Below, one piece after another: positions 35,301-45,585 of a stretch of 64,000 bases of DNA. The stretch is from the NCBI GenBank assembly GCA_026008535.1, contig BRKX01000004.1, forward strand, positions 45,157,501-45,221,500, written 5' to 3'. Numbering within the stretch: position 1 is the stretch's first letter; each line of letters opens with the position of its first letter. Made by a program: the position numbers and the translations under genes. The notes under the pieces are model-generated. The model was not told the DNA's origin. It made no database searches and saw only the letters and a program-made list of their open reading frames with translations. Source of the stretch: Perilla frutescens. Lineage: Eukaryota; Streptophyta; Magnoliopsida; Lamiales; Lamiaceae.

Positions 35301-37342
35301 GGTAAACCTTTTTCTTTAAATAGCTTCTGTAAGACCAAAAGCTTGATGAGGAATTGCACTGTCTGATTCTTTTAGTCTGTTTCAGGATGCAGCAGGCGCA
35401 GCATCACAAGCGAGGGATAAACTTATGGAACGTCGAGAGAAACTTGAGGTAACCATACATCAAGAAAGTGTTAGATAAATTCCACGTGTTGTGCATTCTA
35501 AATTCCAAAAATTTAGTGAAAAATATTTAGACATTGTCCTAGTGGCATATGTACAAATATTTTTATCTTGATGTAGAGGGCCATAAGCACAACTTGAGTA
35601 CCTAATTTTAAACATAAATCCTTTAGTTATATTAAAATTAGGAATTGGGTCCCTGTAATTTTTTATATATCTTATAAGATTTAAACTTAAGCTCTTTAAT
35701 ATAAGTACCTCCATCCCCACCTTTCTAAAATGTTTTTAAGATTCCTTCCCTAAACATAAAAATAACAAGAGCCACCCTTATTGTTTTATATTCCATAATT
35801 TCCCTTTTCATATTGAGCCTCTCTTTCCCATTTTGTCTAACTGGAATTCTCATGTATAATTCCATCAACATGACACTTATTTGAAGAGACAGGCTAAATA
35901 CACCCCAGTCCCCTCTTTATTTTATTGGCTAAATACTACCCTTCAATAAATTGCCTGAATTATCTTTATTTAAAAACTTTGTTAAGATTAAACATGTAAC
36001 CCTTCTTCCTCTCTCCTTTTCTTCTCATTTCCTCCTCATATTTTAAAAATGAGAACTTAATATTTAGGTATCCGTACTTGCAAGAGTTTTTTGGTGTAGC
36101 ACAAGGTCCCATCTTCAATTTTAACATAAATAAAGAGACTTAATTTTAATAAATAAAAGTACAGGGACCCAATTCATAAACATAAATTAAAGAGACTAAA
36201 GTGAAAAATATTTAGCCACTGTCCTAGTGGCATATGTACAAATATTTTTATCTTGATGTAGAGGGCCATAAGCACAATTTATGTTTATTTAATATAAATA
36301 AACATAAATCCTTTAGTTATATTAAAATTAGGTACTTGATATTAAAATTAAGTCTCTTTATTTATGTTAAAATTGAAGATGGGACCTTGTGCTACACCAA
36401 AAGCAAGTACCTAATTTTAATATAACTAAAGGATTTAGATTTTACAAACAAAAGTTCTGGGACTCAATTAAAAACAAGTAAAGTACACGATTCAATGTTA
36501 ACAAATAAAAGTACAGCCACCGACTTCAAAAAACATGGACATATAAGGAGGTGAATATGCTTTGTGAATTCATGCTTATGGTATAAGCGTATTGCACGGC
36601 ATGCTAAATCGAAGCCATCTGGTCACTGCCCTGGAAATAGGGAAGTCAACATGTTTAGCTGAGATCGGAATGCCACCACAAGAGTTCTTGATCAAAACCA
36701 AGAATGATGTTGTTTGACTGATTGTGGTTGAACAATCATGAAACTTTCTTGCCACTTCCACTTGAACACTACCCATTTGTTCAATTGGAAGTGCTTGAAC
36801 AAATGCCCTATGTTCAACTAACCAGCACCGATTGTATGTGTGGTACACAAAAGGATGACTGGTAAAAATCGATCCATGGTAAAATGGTGTGGGTTATAAC
36901 TCAGAAATTGTGTTGTATAAAGAGGGTATTGGGTTGTATTTAGCTCTCCCCTTGTTTGAAATATGTGATCTTTGTAAGAGTATTTTCTCTAAGCTACCTT
37001 TCCTATTAATGAGATATTCTCGGGGAAAGGTGGAAGTTGGTGTCGAAACAATATGTTTTGTCTGTCTAATTCCAGTAAAGTACATGATATGCTTTTTTCT
37101 GCTTCACAAGGTCAGAAAAACCTTGCTTTCCTGCTTCTTCTTGAGGCTTAGTGTTTTCTTCTTAACAAGTTAGTGTTTTGCATAGAAACTGTTCATCGTT
37201 AGCTCAGAAGTATTATTGTCTTGTTTCGTTCCAGAAACTGAGCCTACGGACTGAAGAGCTACAAGATGGTGCTCAGAACTTTGCGGAGATGGCTACTGAG
37301 CTTGCTAAGGCCATGGAAAAACGTAAATGGTGGAACATGTGA
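23349..37342 (+). CDS. tomosyn-like WD40 protein with C-terminal R-SNARE motif (1082 aa, 23 coding exons)
   Basis: Homologue type: plant tomosyn / transducin-WD40 proteins such as Arabidopsis At5g05570; related yeast and animal proteins (Sro7, tomosyn, Lgl) regulate SNARE-driven exocytosis at the plasma membrane. Exons: 23349-23458, 23943-24027, 24505-24558, 24765-24856, 24966-25069, 25524-25599, 27996-28455, 29115-29453, 29523-29732, 29858-29956, 30044-30116, 30861-30988, 31078-31363, 31442-31665, 31747-31871, 32925-33042, 34446-34501, 34591-34684, 34768-34942, 35054-35122, 35201-35301, 35386-35448, 37235-37342. Phases join without a stop (3249 nt). WD-type motifs include VWDLEKR (~84), IILWDVT (~187), ILLWNLS (~260) and VRIWDAT. 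The last ~45 residues form an R-SNARE-like coil, LMERREKLEKL, whose Arg ~1042 aligns with the VAMP zero-layer Arg. It ends KWWNM with no membrane anchor, as in tomosyns. The start MASSELAPLV is the first ATG of its exon. Confidence 0.93.
26600..27035 (+). other. LTR-like remnant with primer-site-like motif in intron 6
   Basis: Within the 2.4-kb intron (25600-27995), a segment with 'ttgggccgtactcgccctc', 'ccaaccaatgtgagacaatt' and a final 'atgatatcagcgc' resembles the end of a plant LTR plus an iMet-type primer site (TGGTATCAGAGC). No coding part or second LTR is present. The remaining intron is plain AT-rich sequence with a short (AC)n run near 26206. Confidence 0.35.
31364..31441 (+). other. 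GC-AG intron of 78 nt in the tomosyn-like gene
   Basis: The donor is TTAG|GCAAGT and the acceptor is AATGCAG|AATCCC. The 78-nt segment is open and a multiple of three, so retention would add 26 residues without a stop. Splicing is preferred because it restores the SMYILES... sequence and because GCAAGT is the usual form of GC donors. Confidence 0.7.
32667..32806 (+). mobile_element. SINE with 16-bp target-site duplication, inside intron 15
   Basis: The body 32683-32790 (~108 bp) is flanked by exact 16-bp copies of aatattctaattgttt (32667-32682 and 32791-32806). It contains an A-box-like 'aagcggtggagacc' and a B-box-like 'gtgttcgagaccc', as in tRNA-derived SINEs. It ends in an (aaat)n simple tail, the normal 3' end of a retroposon. 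It is short for a plant SINE. It lies in the 1.05-kb intron (31872-32924), sense to the gene. Confidence 0.85.
33043..34445 (+). other. intron 16 (1.4 kb), no recognised insert
   Basis: AT-rich intron between ACCCTG|gttggt and ttctag|GTCAAC. I see no gene, long repeat or mobile element in it. Confidence 0.6.
35515..36437. repeat. repeat-rich insert in the last intron, with perfect 62-bp inverted repeat
   Basis: A ~130-bp direct repeat (start agtgaaaaatattta, 35515-35642 and 36200-36334) contains 'atcttgatgtagagggcc'. Inside the interval, 36088-36150 is the exact reverse complement of 36340-36402, with a loop of about 190 bp. A second, shorter inverted pair is 'aaatcctttagttatatt' (36306) with its complement near 36418. 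This is a foldback-like element with no coding potential. Confidence 0.8.
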
Positions 37343-37875
37343 TCGGATAATACACGACCTTGCTGATGATCTCCACAGGTTCGCTCAAAATTCTTCGTGA
37401 AGCTACTACTCTTCATTATGCTGCAGTCTATTTGTGATGCGTTCTTGAGATTTGGATGCATAAGAAATTAGTAGTTACTAGCTGTGAAATGTGAGATGGT
37501 AGGCATATATAGTGTTTATTTGTTGTGCAGGGAATAATTTGTAACGATGCAGTGGATTGGATGCTCAACAATTCATATATATTGCCATGCGCTAAAATGG
37601 CTTTGATGTAGAAATTACTTTTCATGTTCAGACAATGTTTGTCTTGAAAACTGAAAAGCATGTGAAGTTTGAGAAATTGTTTTACATAAAGATAGAGCAT
37701 ATCTTTTCGCATTGAGATCTTATGTTTTTTTCTCCTTTTCTTCCTTCCCTAATATCTAATTTCATTTTTTTGGCAAGCATTTAGAGCTTCCACCTATCAC
37801 AAAGTTTTAGTGCACCGGGTGTACTGAATTGCACGTCAATCTGCCCAATTAAAAAAAGGATTGGCCAAAAAATGA
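37343..37875. other. 3' UTR of the tomosyn-like gene and intergenic sequence
   Basis: Trailing AT-rich sequence with no clear AATAAA signal. A 'gtgcaccgggtgtactgaa' word at about 37811 is echoed at about 55741. Confidence 0.4.
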
Positions 37876-38559
37876 GAGAAAAATTAAAGTAGTCAAATTT
37901 AGAATAACTTCTTTTCGAACCCACTTCTATAACCAATTCTTTTCTATTCAAAAAATAGTGTAAAAATCTTATATACCCTTACTTTTTGGAAAAGTCAATC
38001 CCCTTTTTTTTGTCTTATTTGTTTATTTTTAAAAAAAATAAAAAATGCTGGGACCCATTGAATTTTGGGACCGATTAATGTTGTGGCAGGTTTATTTTTT
38101 AAAAAAAATGGCAAAAATAGAACCGATTGAATGTTGGGAGAGGGGGTTGAAATTGGTAGTTGCTTGCATTAAAGAACACACATGTTAAAAAAAAAACTTA
38201 GGTCATTGACAAACATACGAAACTAATGTCGAGCCCTGCAAATTTGTTTGAGAAACTATCGTCGAGCCCCGTTTGAATTTGTTTGAGGTGCGTTTTTTTT
38301 ATTTTTATCACCGTTAAGTTGTTCAAAATTGTCGGGTTTAAATGGTTTTATAAAATTTTAAGTAATTTATACGTAATTTATGATAATTTCATAATAATTG
38401 TATTAATAGTTATTAAAGTTCTAAGAAAATGTTTTTGTAATGTTTGAAGAATATATATGAATCGATGGTTGTAGATTTGCATATTTTGTGGTAGATTAAC
38501 ATGAATTTGTAGATTTGGATATTTTGTGAAGATTAGTATAAACGTGTAATATTTTGGAA

Positions 38560-38893
38560 ATTTAGTAATTTCGTGACAATATTGTCACAGTTCAAGCCTT
38601 TTCGTGACAATAATTGACACAAGATGACATGAATTCGTGACAATATTGACATAAATTTCTTGTCTCGTGACTATAATATGCTCTCGAAAATATTGTCACG
38701 AATTAAAGCATTTCATGTAAAAAATTTAATTAAAATAAATTTTAATTATTGTCACGAAAAGGATTGAACCGTGACAATAATTGTCACGAGAAGACTTGAA
38801 CCGTGACAATAATTGTCACGAGATCATTAAACTGTGACAATATTGTCACGAATTCTGTGCTTCGGTGACAATATTCTCACGATAAAATCACGC
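38560..38893. repeat. array of palindromes CGTGACAAT(N)ATTGTCACG in the DUF1985 Mutator element
   Basis: At least seven perfect or near copies of a palindrome of the type cgtgacaataattgtcacg occur here. Two are in direct tandem with a ~39-bp period (about 38768-38825). Related 'acacga...tcgtgt' and 'ttcgtgag' words recur near the other end (40505-40740 and, beyond the nested Gypsy, 46510-46700). Confidence 0.85.
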
Positions 38894-40133
38894 TCCTCAT
38901 CACGCTCCTGCATAATACGGAGCATCTTTATGCCTGTTTGACGCGCCACATCTCGCATATGTCCAACATGTTTGCAACACTGGTGATCCTCACTAGTACT
39001 AGATGTGAGAGTAGACGGTCTAAGATGCTTGTCTCTAGGGCAAGTCTATCGTCTCCTAGATGAATCAACTGCACCCGTATCTGCACAAGTACGAGGAATG
39101 CAACCCGCAGATCGCCTAGATTGAGAGGAAGCTTTGGGAGGAGAGGGAGCTCTAGGGGGAGGGAGCCCTCTGCTGATGGGCTCTAGCCAGCTCTTGATAA
39201 GTGGGATTTATCTTCTTATTGCGCTGCGCCTCATGCGTCACGCCCATACAATCACCGAGCAAGACACTTTTGTAATATGACGTGGCCACCTCATGCTCAC
39301 TCGGCTCTAAGTATATGAAACATAATTGCTGCAAATGGTAAAGATTGTTTAAAAACACTTCTGATAATCAATAAAACACGCATTCTTTAAAACAAATGTT
39401 TACCTCATCAGAAAACAATGTGCCCAAACGTGCAATCTTCGTTTTAAAGGTCCACTTCAAACACCTGGGCAATGCAGCTGGTGATGAAACTTGTGCACAA
39501 TGTACACCGAGTCGAGGTAAAACCTCATATGCCCATACCTGTAAAATAAAATATTGATCAAATTATATTCGATAAAATAAGATTATAGTCATGATCGTGA
39601 CAAAATTGAGATCATACCAGTAAAGCCCACACTGGTCCATAGAAATGATAAGACAATCTTTGTTTTTCCTCTGTCTTCTTGAATTTTCTTCTCAGTTCCA
39701 CCTCAGTAGATGGTACCAAACTCATATAATGCTCCAAGAGACTTAATACATAAGCGCTCCATGGAAATGAGTTCCATCGATTCTGATCCTTGACTAAGAC
39801 CCATACCCAGTCATCTATCATGTGTGTCTGATCATATCCAAAGATCATGGTGTGCAGGAACAACACATTGACGACCATCATGTAATCCATAACATCATCT
39901 CCTAAGAAATAGGTCTTAAACCTCTCAAGTAGGTCCTTCACTCTCAAAGGTGTCTTCTTCAATACACGATAATAGAAAGAGGTATTGGGAATCTCATATG
40001 ATGCAGACGGGTCAAAATCGGATCCCCTGAACTGCAATCCAGTCACCAAAGCAAACTCACTAGGAGAAAACCTAATTTTGATTTCTCCTATCCGAAACCA
40101 AATATCGTGCTCTCGTATACCATCAATGATCAC
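38850..40133 (-). pseudogene. DUF1985-domain protein gene (Mutator-borne), degenerate
   Basis: The main exon 40133-39618 encodes a DUF1985 domain (IWFRIGEIKIRFSPSEFALV, then GLQFRGSDFD). A consensus intron (39617-39539) joins it to 39538-39404 (VWAYEVLPRLGVHC ... TLFSDE). A further exon from about 39328 has FIYLEPSEHEVATSYY. Beyond a TAG near 39152 another frame stays coding-like (DHQCCKHVGHM, KMLRIMQERDEER) and runs into the palindrome array. The 5' end is broken: a TAG precedes the domain by a few codons, and a one-base shift would be needed to link the upstream 'HALLS' codons. DUF1985 is usually the N-terminal part of plant Ulp1-like protease fusions carried by Mutator elements. No protease domain remains here. 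Confidence 0.75.
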
Positions 40134-40929
40134 CTCCTACTCAACAATGCGTGTATTGCATTGTTACAACTGTTTCCACCCACAAAATCTATCAAATGCC
40201 CAAAACACCAATCTCTTCTAAAATGTTCGATTAATTAGGGCCCACTGTTGATCACATGAAATACTTTCCTAATTATACTCATATTTTCCTTCCAGTATAA
40301 ATTGATCCTGCAAGTGTTGTTTTGTAAAGCCTTTCTTCTCCACACTCATTCACGCTATTTTTTAAAGAATAAACAAATATAATTAAATTAAAACTAATTT
40401 GACATGATATAGATATCTACATGCTGAAAATTCACCAAATATTGAAAAGAATAATTAATTATGACAAAAAAAATGTAAGCACAACCGATTATACAAAAAA
40501 AATTGTGAGAATATATTTACACGAAATCTGTTCTCGTGTAAATATATTCTCATGACATGTCTTCTCGTAAGAATATATTTACACGAGAACAGATTTCATG
40601 TAAATATATTGATCCAAAAACTATTGTTCATTTTTTATTCAGCACATACATTTCGTGAGAATTATTTACACAAAAACAGATCTCATGTGTATACATTGTC
40701 ACGAGATCGTTTTCGTGAGCAAATTTTCTCACGATATCAACAGAAATTCCAGATTTCACAGGGCAAAAACACGATTCAAAATCCACAAAATTCAACCTAT
40801 TTCACAACTTCCCAACATTCAAACATATTCTCAAATGAATACCCTAAAATTCGAACATATTATCTGATTTAAATTGGTAAAAAAAATGCATCCAATTCCA
40901 CAGATTTAAATTAATGAAAATTTGACATG

Positions 40930-40934
40930 AAATC
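40930..40934. repeat. target-site duplication AAATC (left) of the chimeric Gypsy
   Basis: AAATC precedes the LTR start TGATGCGATCC. The same five bases follow the right LTR end at 46427-46431. Confidence 0.92.
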
Positions 40935-41764
40935 TGATGCGATCCTCCCAGGAGTATCAGGTTATAACGGTGGATTTGGAAAAAATCTCGAACCCTAGCC
41001 TCACAACGATGTTGAACTACGAACCAATTGGATCCGTAACCCGCGATCAATTGAAAACACGAACTCGAAGATGGTGGTGACGCCAAAAATAGTTATGGAA
41101 TGACTGTTTGATAAGTCGATGAAACTCCCACGGTGTGTGCGTGAGAAAGAGAGAATTCTCCAGAGAGAAATAACTCGCAAATAAAAATTATATTATGAAT
41201 GAACTGTCCTGAATTACAATAGAAACAACCCCTATATAGTTGGGCCCAAAATAAATAATCCATAAATAAAATCCTAAGAGAAATAGGGAAACAAAACACA
41301 AAACATGTCAATCCGGAACACGCTCCAGATGGGCGCAACTTGGAGCCAGTCGCGCCCCAGGTCACGCTGTAGATCGCACTCAGCCCAAAGGTAAACATGC
41401 CGCGGGCGCGACCGGGTCACTCGCGCCTCGGGTCGCGCTGTGACTCGCGCCAATCCCAAAGCTCAAAGCGTCGCGGGTGTGATCGGGTCCACTCGCGCTG
41501 TAGCCCACGCCGACTGGCGCGACCGATTGCTTGCGGCTTAACTCGCGCTGTAACTCGTGCCAGTCTGTTCCACAGCTCGAGATCACTGTCTTTCACTTGA
41601 GCTCAGGTTCCTCTCCCTCCACGGGTCGCTTAGACGACTCTTGGCTCCAGATCTCTTGAATGAATCCATTGAGGCTCTCCTTGAACCTCTTAGCTCGGGA
41701 TCTTGTCATCGGTCCCTCAGGTACCCTAATTGGGTCAAGTCCTTCCTCGACTCGGGTTGTATCA
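40935..41764 (-). repeat. 3' LTR of the chimeric Gypsy
   Basis: It matches 45586-46426 along its whole length with scattered differences. It contains many 'tcgcgcc' and 'actcgcgctgtaactcg' words (about 41340-41560). The adjacent polypurine tract on the minus strand, aagaggaggggaa, ends at 41765. Confidence 0.93.
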
Positions 41765-41960
41765 TTCCCCTCCTCTTGAAAAGGATTTGTCCTCAAATCC
41801 AGCTCATCACCTACATCAAAAGGGCTCAAGTCAGCAACATTAAATGAAGTACTGACATTATACTCACCTAAAAGATCCAGCTTGTAGGCATTGTCACTTA
41901 TGCGCTCCACCACTTAAAATGGTCCATCATCTCTGGGAAGTAACTTGGATCGCCGTTTGA
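41765..41960 (-). pseudogene. C-terminal end of a Ty3/Gypsy pol
   Basis: The frame reads RRSKLLPRDDGPF, then a TAA, then VVERISDNAYKLDLLGEYN and FNVADLSPFDV. This is the GPF/Y-type module that follows integrase in Gypsy elements. It is continuous into the LTR (TRSRAKRFKESL), as in many plant Gypsy polyproteins. Everything upstream is replaced by Athila-like LTR sequence. Confidence 0.85.
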
Positions 41961-41974
41961 CGCGCAGTCATTTC

Positions 41975-43537
41975 ACGATCAGAATAATTCTCAAGAGAGA
42001 GTTATCCTTATGCCCACAGCAAGGCGTAGCAAGCTTATGTGAGTAAGGGTCGATCCCACGAGGAGCTGTGAATTCTATCTTCAGCGTCACTTTTTCAAAA
42101 GGTTTGAGGATTGTTGTGGTCTCTGTACTTGTATTTAAAGACTGTAAAATAAAATAACAAAACAAAACAAAGTAAGAAAGGAAATATTAGTAGTAACGTG
42201 TTCTGGATTAGAACTTAGATGTCGAACTTAACAAGCACTTGACCGATCATGGGCACGCTGATTACTTATGTAAACCTAATTATCTGGTTAAAGGTACCGG
42301 ATCTCTCTCAACGTACCCAATCTATCCTTTCAGTTTAGCTTAGAGGTGATCTCTCGTCCCCTAAACCCTAACTTGTTACCCAACCCCGATCTCTCATATG
42401 ATTGTAAGCAACAAATCAGCATTATGATCTAGATAAACCCAGATTTACCTAGACAAAGATCTCTCTTATGCCCTCAGTACCCGTGATGCATCCCATTCCT
42501 TTATGATCAACACACAGCAACGATTCATTGACCATTTACAGAGTTAGTGAACACAATTCTAATTAACGAGTGATCAGCCATAATTAACTAGCTTAGCCCA
42601 CTGTATAATGCAACAAAGAAAACGATTACACGACGGAACCAGATTCACACAGTTTATGCCCATAAGTCTCACAGTTCTTACGTGTTCATTAAGTTCTTAT
42701 CCTTGTTCAATCCGGAATAATGAGTCTAGCCGCTCATGCTAGACTTAGAACAATAAAAATAAATAAAAGAAATAAAACAAAACATAATATAAATGAAAAT
42801 CTTACTTATATTAAACTGCAAAATAAATCCAACTCCAACGTTAGATTGAAGAACATAAACTAGTGCGGAAAAGTAAATTGTTTATGCGTAAAAGAAAAGG
42901 TGTTAATTGTGTCTGTGTGTTCGGCCTCTGCCATGAAAGACATATATATAGGAGTACAAAGACACTAGGTAAACTCCCCGACAGGCCGGGGATCTTCAGC
43001 CTAACACGCAGCCGCCATGCCTAAGACTTTCCATATCTGGCAGATTCTTCCCTTATTTAGAAGATTCTGAGTCGCAGATTCTGTACTTGTCATGCCCTAG
43101 TTGCACCGACATAGCAACTTTCCTTGTAGAGCCGAGCATTCTTCTAGAAGCGTCAACTTGCCTTCCACGTCTCCTCTTTCCTTCGGCGGCTAGGGTGCAT
43201 TGCTCCTGCTGTAGCTGGCATTAGTTTTTCTTGTGCCCAGTCTCCTTCCTTCTCCTCTTAATCACTCTGGGGTTGTTGTGGGCACGATCACAAACTTCTC
43301 CTTCAGCTTTTGCTGAAATGGTGGGCGATTTCCGCCAGGCTCGAGAAAGAGCTTTCCGCTGAGAAGTTGTTGCCCATCTTGGTATCATTGGCACCATTAT
43401 GCCCTCCAGAAGTGATTCTCCTGCCTCCTGCTGCCCCTTGTGCTCATTCTGGCTCTTTCTGACTCAAAAACAGAAAAAATAAAGGACAAAAGAACGAGAA
43501 AAAAGACACAAAAATACGAGAGAATTTAAACTTGTCA
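41975..43537 (-). repeat. Athila-like LTR inside the chimeric Gypsy
   Basis: On the minus strand it starts TGACAAGTTTAAATTCTCTC, preceded by a polypurine tract (aaagtgggagagta). It contains 'tttttgagtcagaaagagcc' and ends after 'cgtgggatcgaccc'. These landmarks match the LTR at 19250 in order. A TATA-like 'cctatatatatg' for minus transcription is near 42945. Confidence 0.75.
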
Positions 43538-45047
43538 TACTCTCCCACTTTAGTCATACTTGCCCTCAAGTATGTGGGTACAACGTGCCCAAAAGAAAAA
43601 CAAACAAAAAACAAAAGAAGGAAAAGACAAACTCAAGACAGAGACACGACAAATCAAGCATGTAAAAGCTAATCCCTTGCTGGCACAGAGACCTAGGTAC
43701 CTGATCACACTCAACAGCATATAAATAGTAAAAACATGCATAATGCCCACTGCAAATCAAAATGACTAAGTTATTGGTTCGCTCATGCTTTCCTCACTCA
43801 AGTGTTTTTGGCTAAGTGTTTACGCTCAAGGAAATACATAATTGAACTGAGGGTCACTATAGGCTTGCAATTGCTCTTGTTCCTCCACCACTGTTGGTAT
43901 AATGGGCATACCTATGCTAAGGTCTTTAAGGTTGTAATGGGGCTTCAGGTTTAAGGTAGGAAATATTTGGATCTGGCTCAGTTTTTAGTCGAATTTTCCC
44001 TTTGGGAGACTTATTTTGACTCTTACTGGCCTTTGCCACCGTGCCCATTTTATTTAAGCACATGCCCTAATTTTTTATCTTGTGGGCTTTTTGCACTTTT
44101 ATTTTCTTGGGGTTTCTTTTTTTCATTTTTTTTATTTGACCCCTTTTTTCTTTTTCTTTTTCTTTTTCTTTCTTTCTCTTGGCATTTTATGCCTTGTAAC
44201 ACACCAGATTTATCCTCCCCTCATGCTCATAGTCTTTTTTGTGGTTTTCAAGAAAGAATATGACCAAGGCTTTATTCATTTTCGGTTAAAAAAAAGCTGC
44301 AAGGGATAATATCAAGGTGGTTTTATTTGGCTTTGTGGGCTCAGAAAGAAAATTTGCCTAAGCATTTCAGTAGCATACCCAAAATTCCTTGTGACCTCAG
44401 AATAGAGCAAAAGCAAGTTCTAGTTCACCTAAATTCAAAAATGCAGAAATCACACAAGAAAGAAGTAGCACATGCATTGTGAATTCAGGTTCAATTCCTT
44501 ACAAGGTACTTAGTTCATTCATCATATAAGTAGTAGCATAGGCATGCTGAAATGACAATACAATAAAATATGCTGCCTTATGGTCACAAGACCCTAGACT
44601 CCATGCTTTTAAGTTCAAATATTTACACATGCTTGATACTTAAAAAAATACAAAGAAGGCAGAGTAACCCCCACCCACACACTTTGCCTTCAGCAAAATG
44701 GGTACGAGAAGGCTATCCTACTAACCGCAAACTCAACGAAACATTAGAGGGCCCCCCTACCCACACACTTTATCTTAAGCAAAATGGGTCAGTACTGGGG
44801 TCATCTAATTACAAACAAAAAACACAAAAACAACAAAACAACAAAGACATAAAAATAAAAGACTCCTTATGCCCACACCCACACACTTTACCTTAAGCAA
44901 AGTGTGGGAAATGGGCGACACCTAAACAGACACAAAAACAACACAAAAAAAACCTAACCTAATGGAAAGAGTACCAGTTTAGGCATCAGAGGGGGTCGGA
45001 TAATTGAATCCGACGTGCTTGAAGTAAACGAATAGGGCGGTCTCAAA
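43538..45047 (-). other. Athila-type non-coding spacer with repeated hairpin motif
   Basis: There is no coding signal. Three copies of a 'cccacacactttRYCTTaagc' type motif occur at about 44667, 44755 and 44870. The third forms a hairpin (cacactttacc ... aagcaaagtgtg). A T-rich tract lies at 44100-44180. This matches the long spacer between the last ORF and the 3' LTR in Athila elements. Confidence 0.55.
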
Positions 45048-45555
45048 TCAGTCTAGTCTGGAAACGATGATGGTGGCTGCTGGCTCTTGCTGCTGTGCCT
45101 TCGGGGGCCTCTTGCTGGGACCTGCATTCAAAGGAAAACTAAGGCTACTCGAAGTTTCTAGCTTCGGTATGTCAAACACGGGTTTCCCCTCCTCATCATC
45201 TAAAACATCCAACATACGTTTCAAGCAGTTCAAATCAATCAATTCAACATGTTTGCAATACAGATTAGTGGATGAAGAATCAAATAGATGCAGTTTTCAG
45301 CAAGATGGGTAATCAGTTGGGCACAGGAGATGCGATTCTTAGAACGGGCCACAGTGTCCTTGAAGTGGGCGATGGCCATAGCTCCAAAGTTTATCCTCTT
45401 CTTGTGCACCATACACCAGAGAACAAACAACTCCTGATTGGTCATGGAGTTGGAGCTATCTTTCCAGCCAAAGAAGTTGTACCTGAGCACTCGGTGACAA
45501 AAGCGTAGGGCACTGCTTTTTAGCATGTATCCCTTGCTGGTTCCAAGACTGTCAC
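45048..45555 (-). pseudogene. Athila-type post-pol ORF remnant ('plant transposon protein' type)
   Basis: Reading leftward from next to the primer site, the frame gives ALRFCHRVLRYNFFGWKD, NQELFVLWCMVHKKRINFGA and ISCAQLITHLAEN. After a frameshift near 45290 it continues as CKHVELIDLNCLKRMLDVLD and ends at 45048. The 'LWCM...INFGA...ITHLA' pattern is that of the extra ORF of plant Athila-type retrotransposons. Function unknown. The start is missing because it is fused directly to the Gypsy leader. Confidence 0.6.
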
Positions 45556-45571
45556 CTGATACAAAGCCGAA

Positions 45572-45583
45572 GCTTTGATACCA
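45572..45583 (-). promoter_or_regulatory. primer-binding site (tRNA-iMet type) of the chimeric Gypsy
   Basis: The minus strand reads TGGTATCAAAGC two bases inside the 5' LTR. It differs from the Tekay-type site by one base (A for G). Confidence 0.9.
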
Positions 45584-45585
45584 CT

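Noticed and set aside
35460..36437. LTR retrotransposon in the last intron based on the ~130-bp direct repeat
   Set aside because: The repeats lack TG...CA ends, primer site and polypurine tract. The perfect inverted repeat fits a foldback-type insert better.
36889..37173. Plus-strand frame of 94 codons in the last tomosyn intron
   Set aside because: Lies inside an intron, no homology is recognisable, and composition is that of intronic or LTR-like DNA.
38560..38893. Regular palindromic repeats resembling a CRISPR array
   Set aside because: The context is a plant nuclear transposon, spacers are not unique or uniform in length, and no cas-like genes exist. They fit transposon subterminal repeats.
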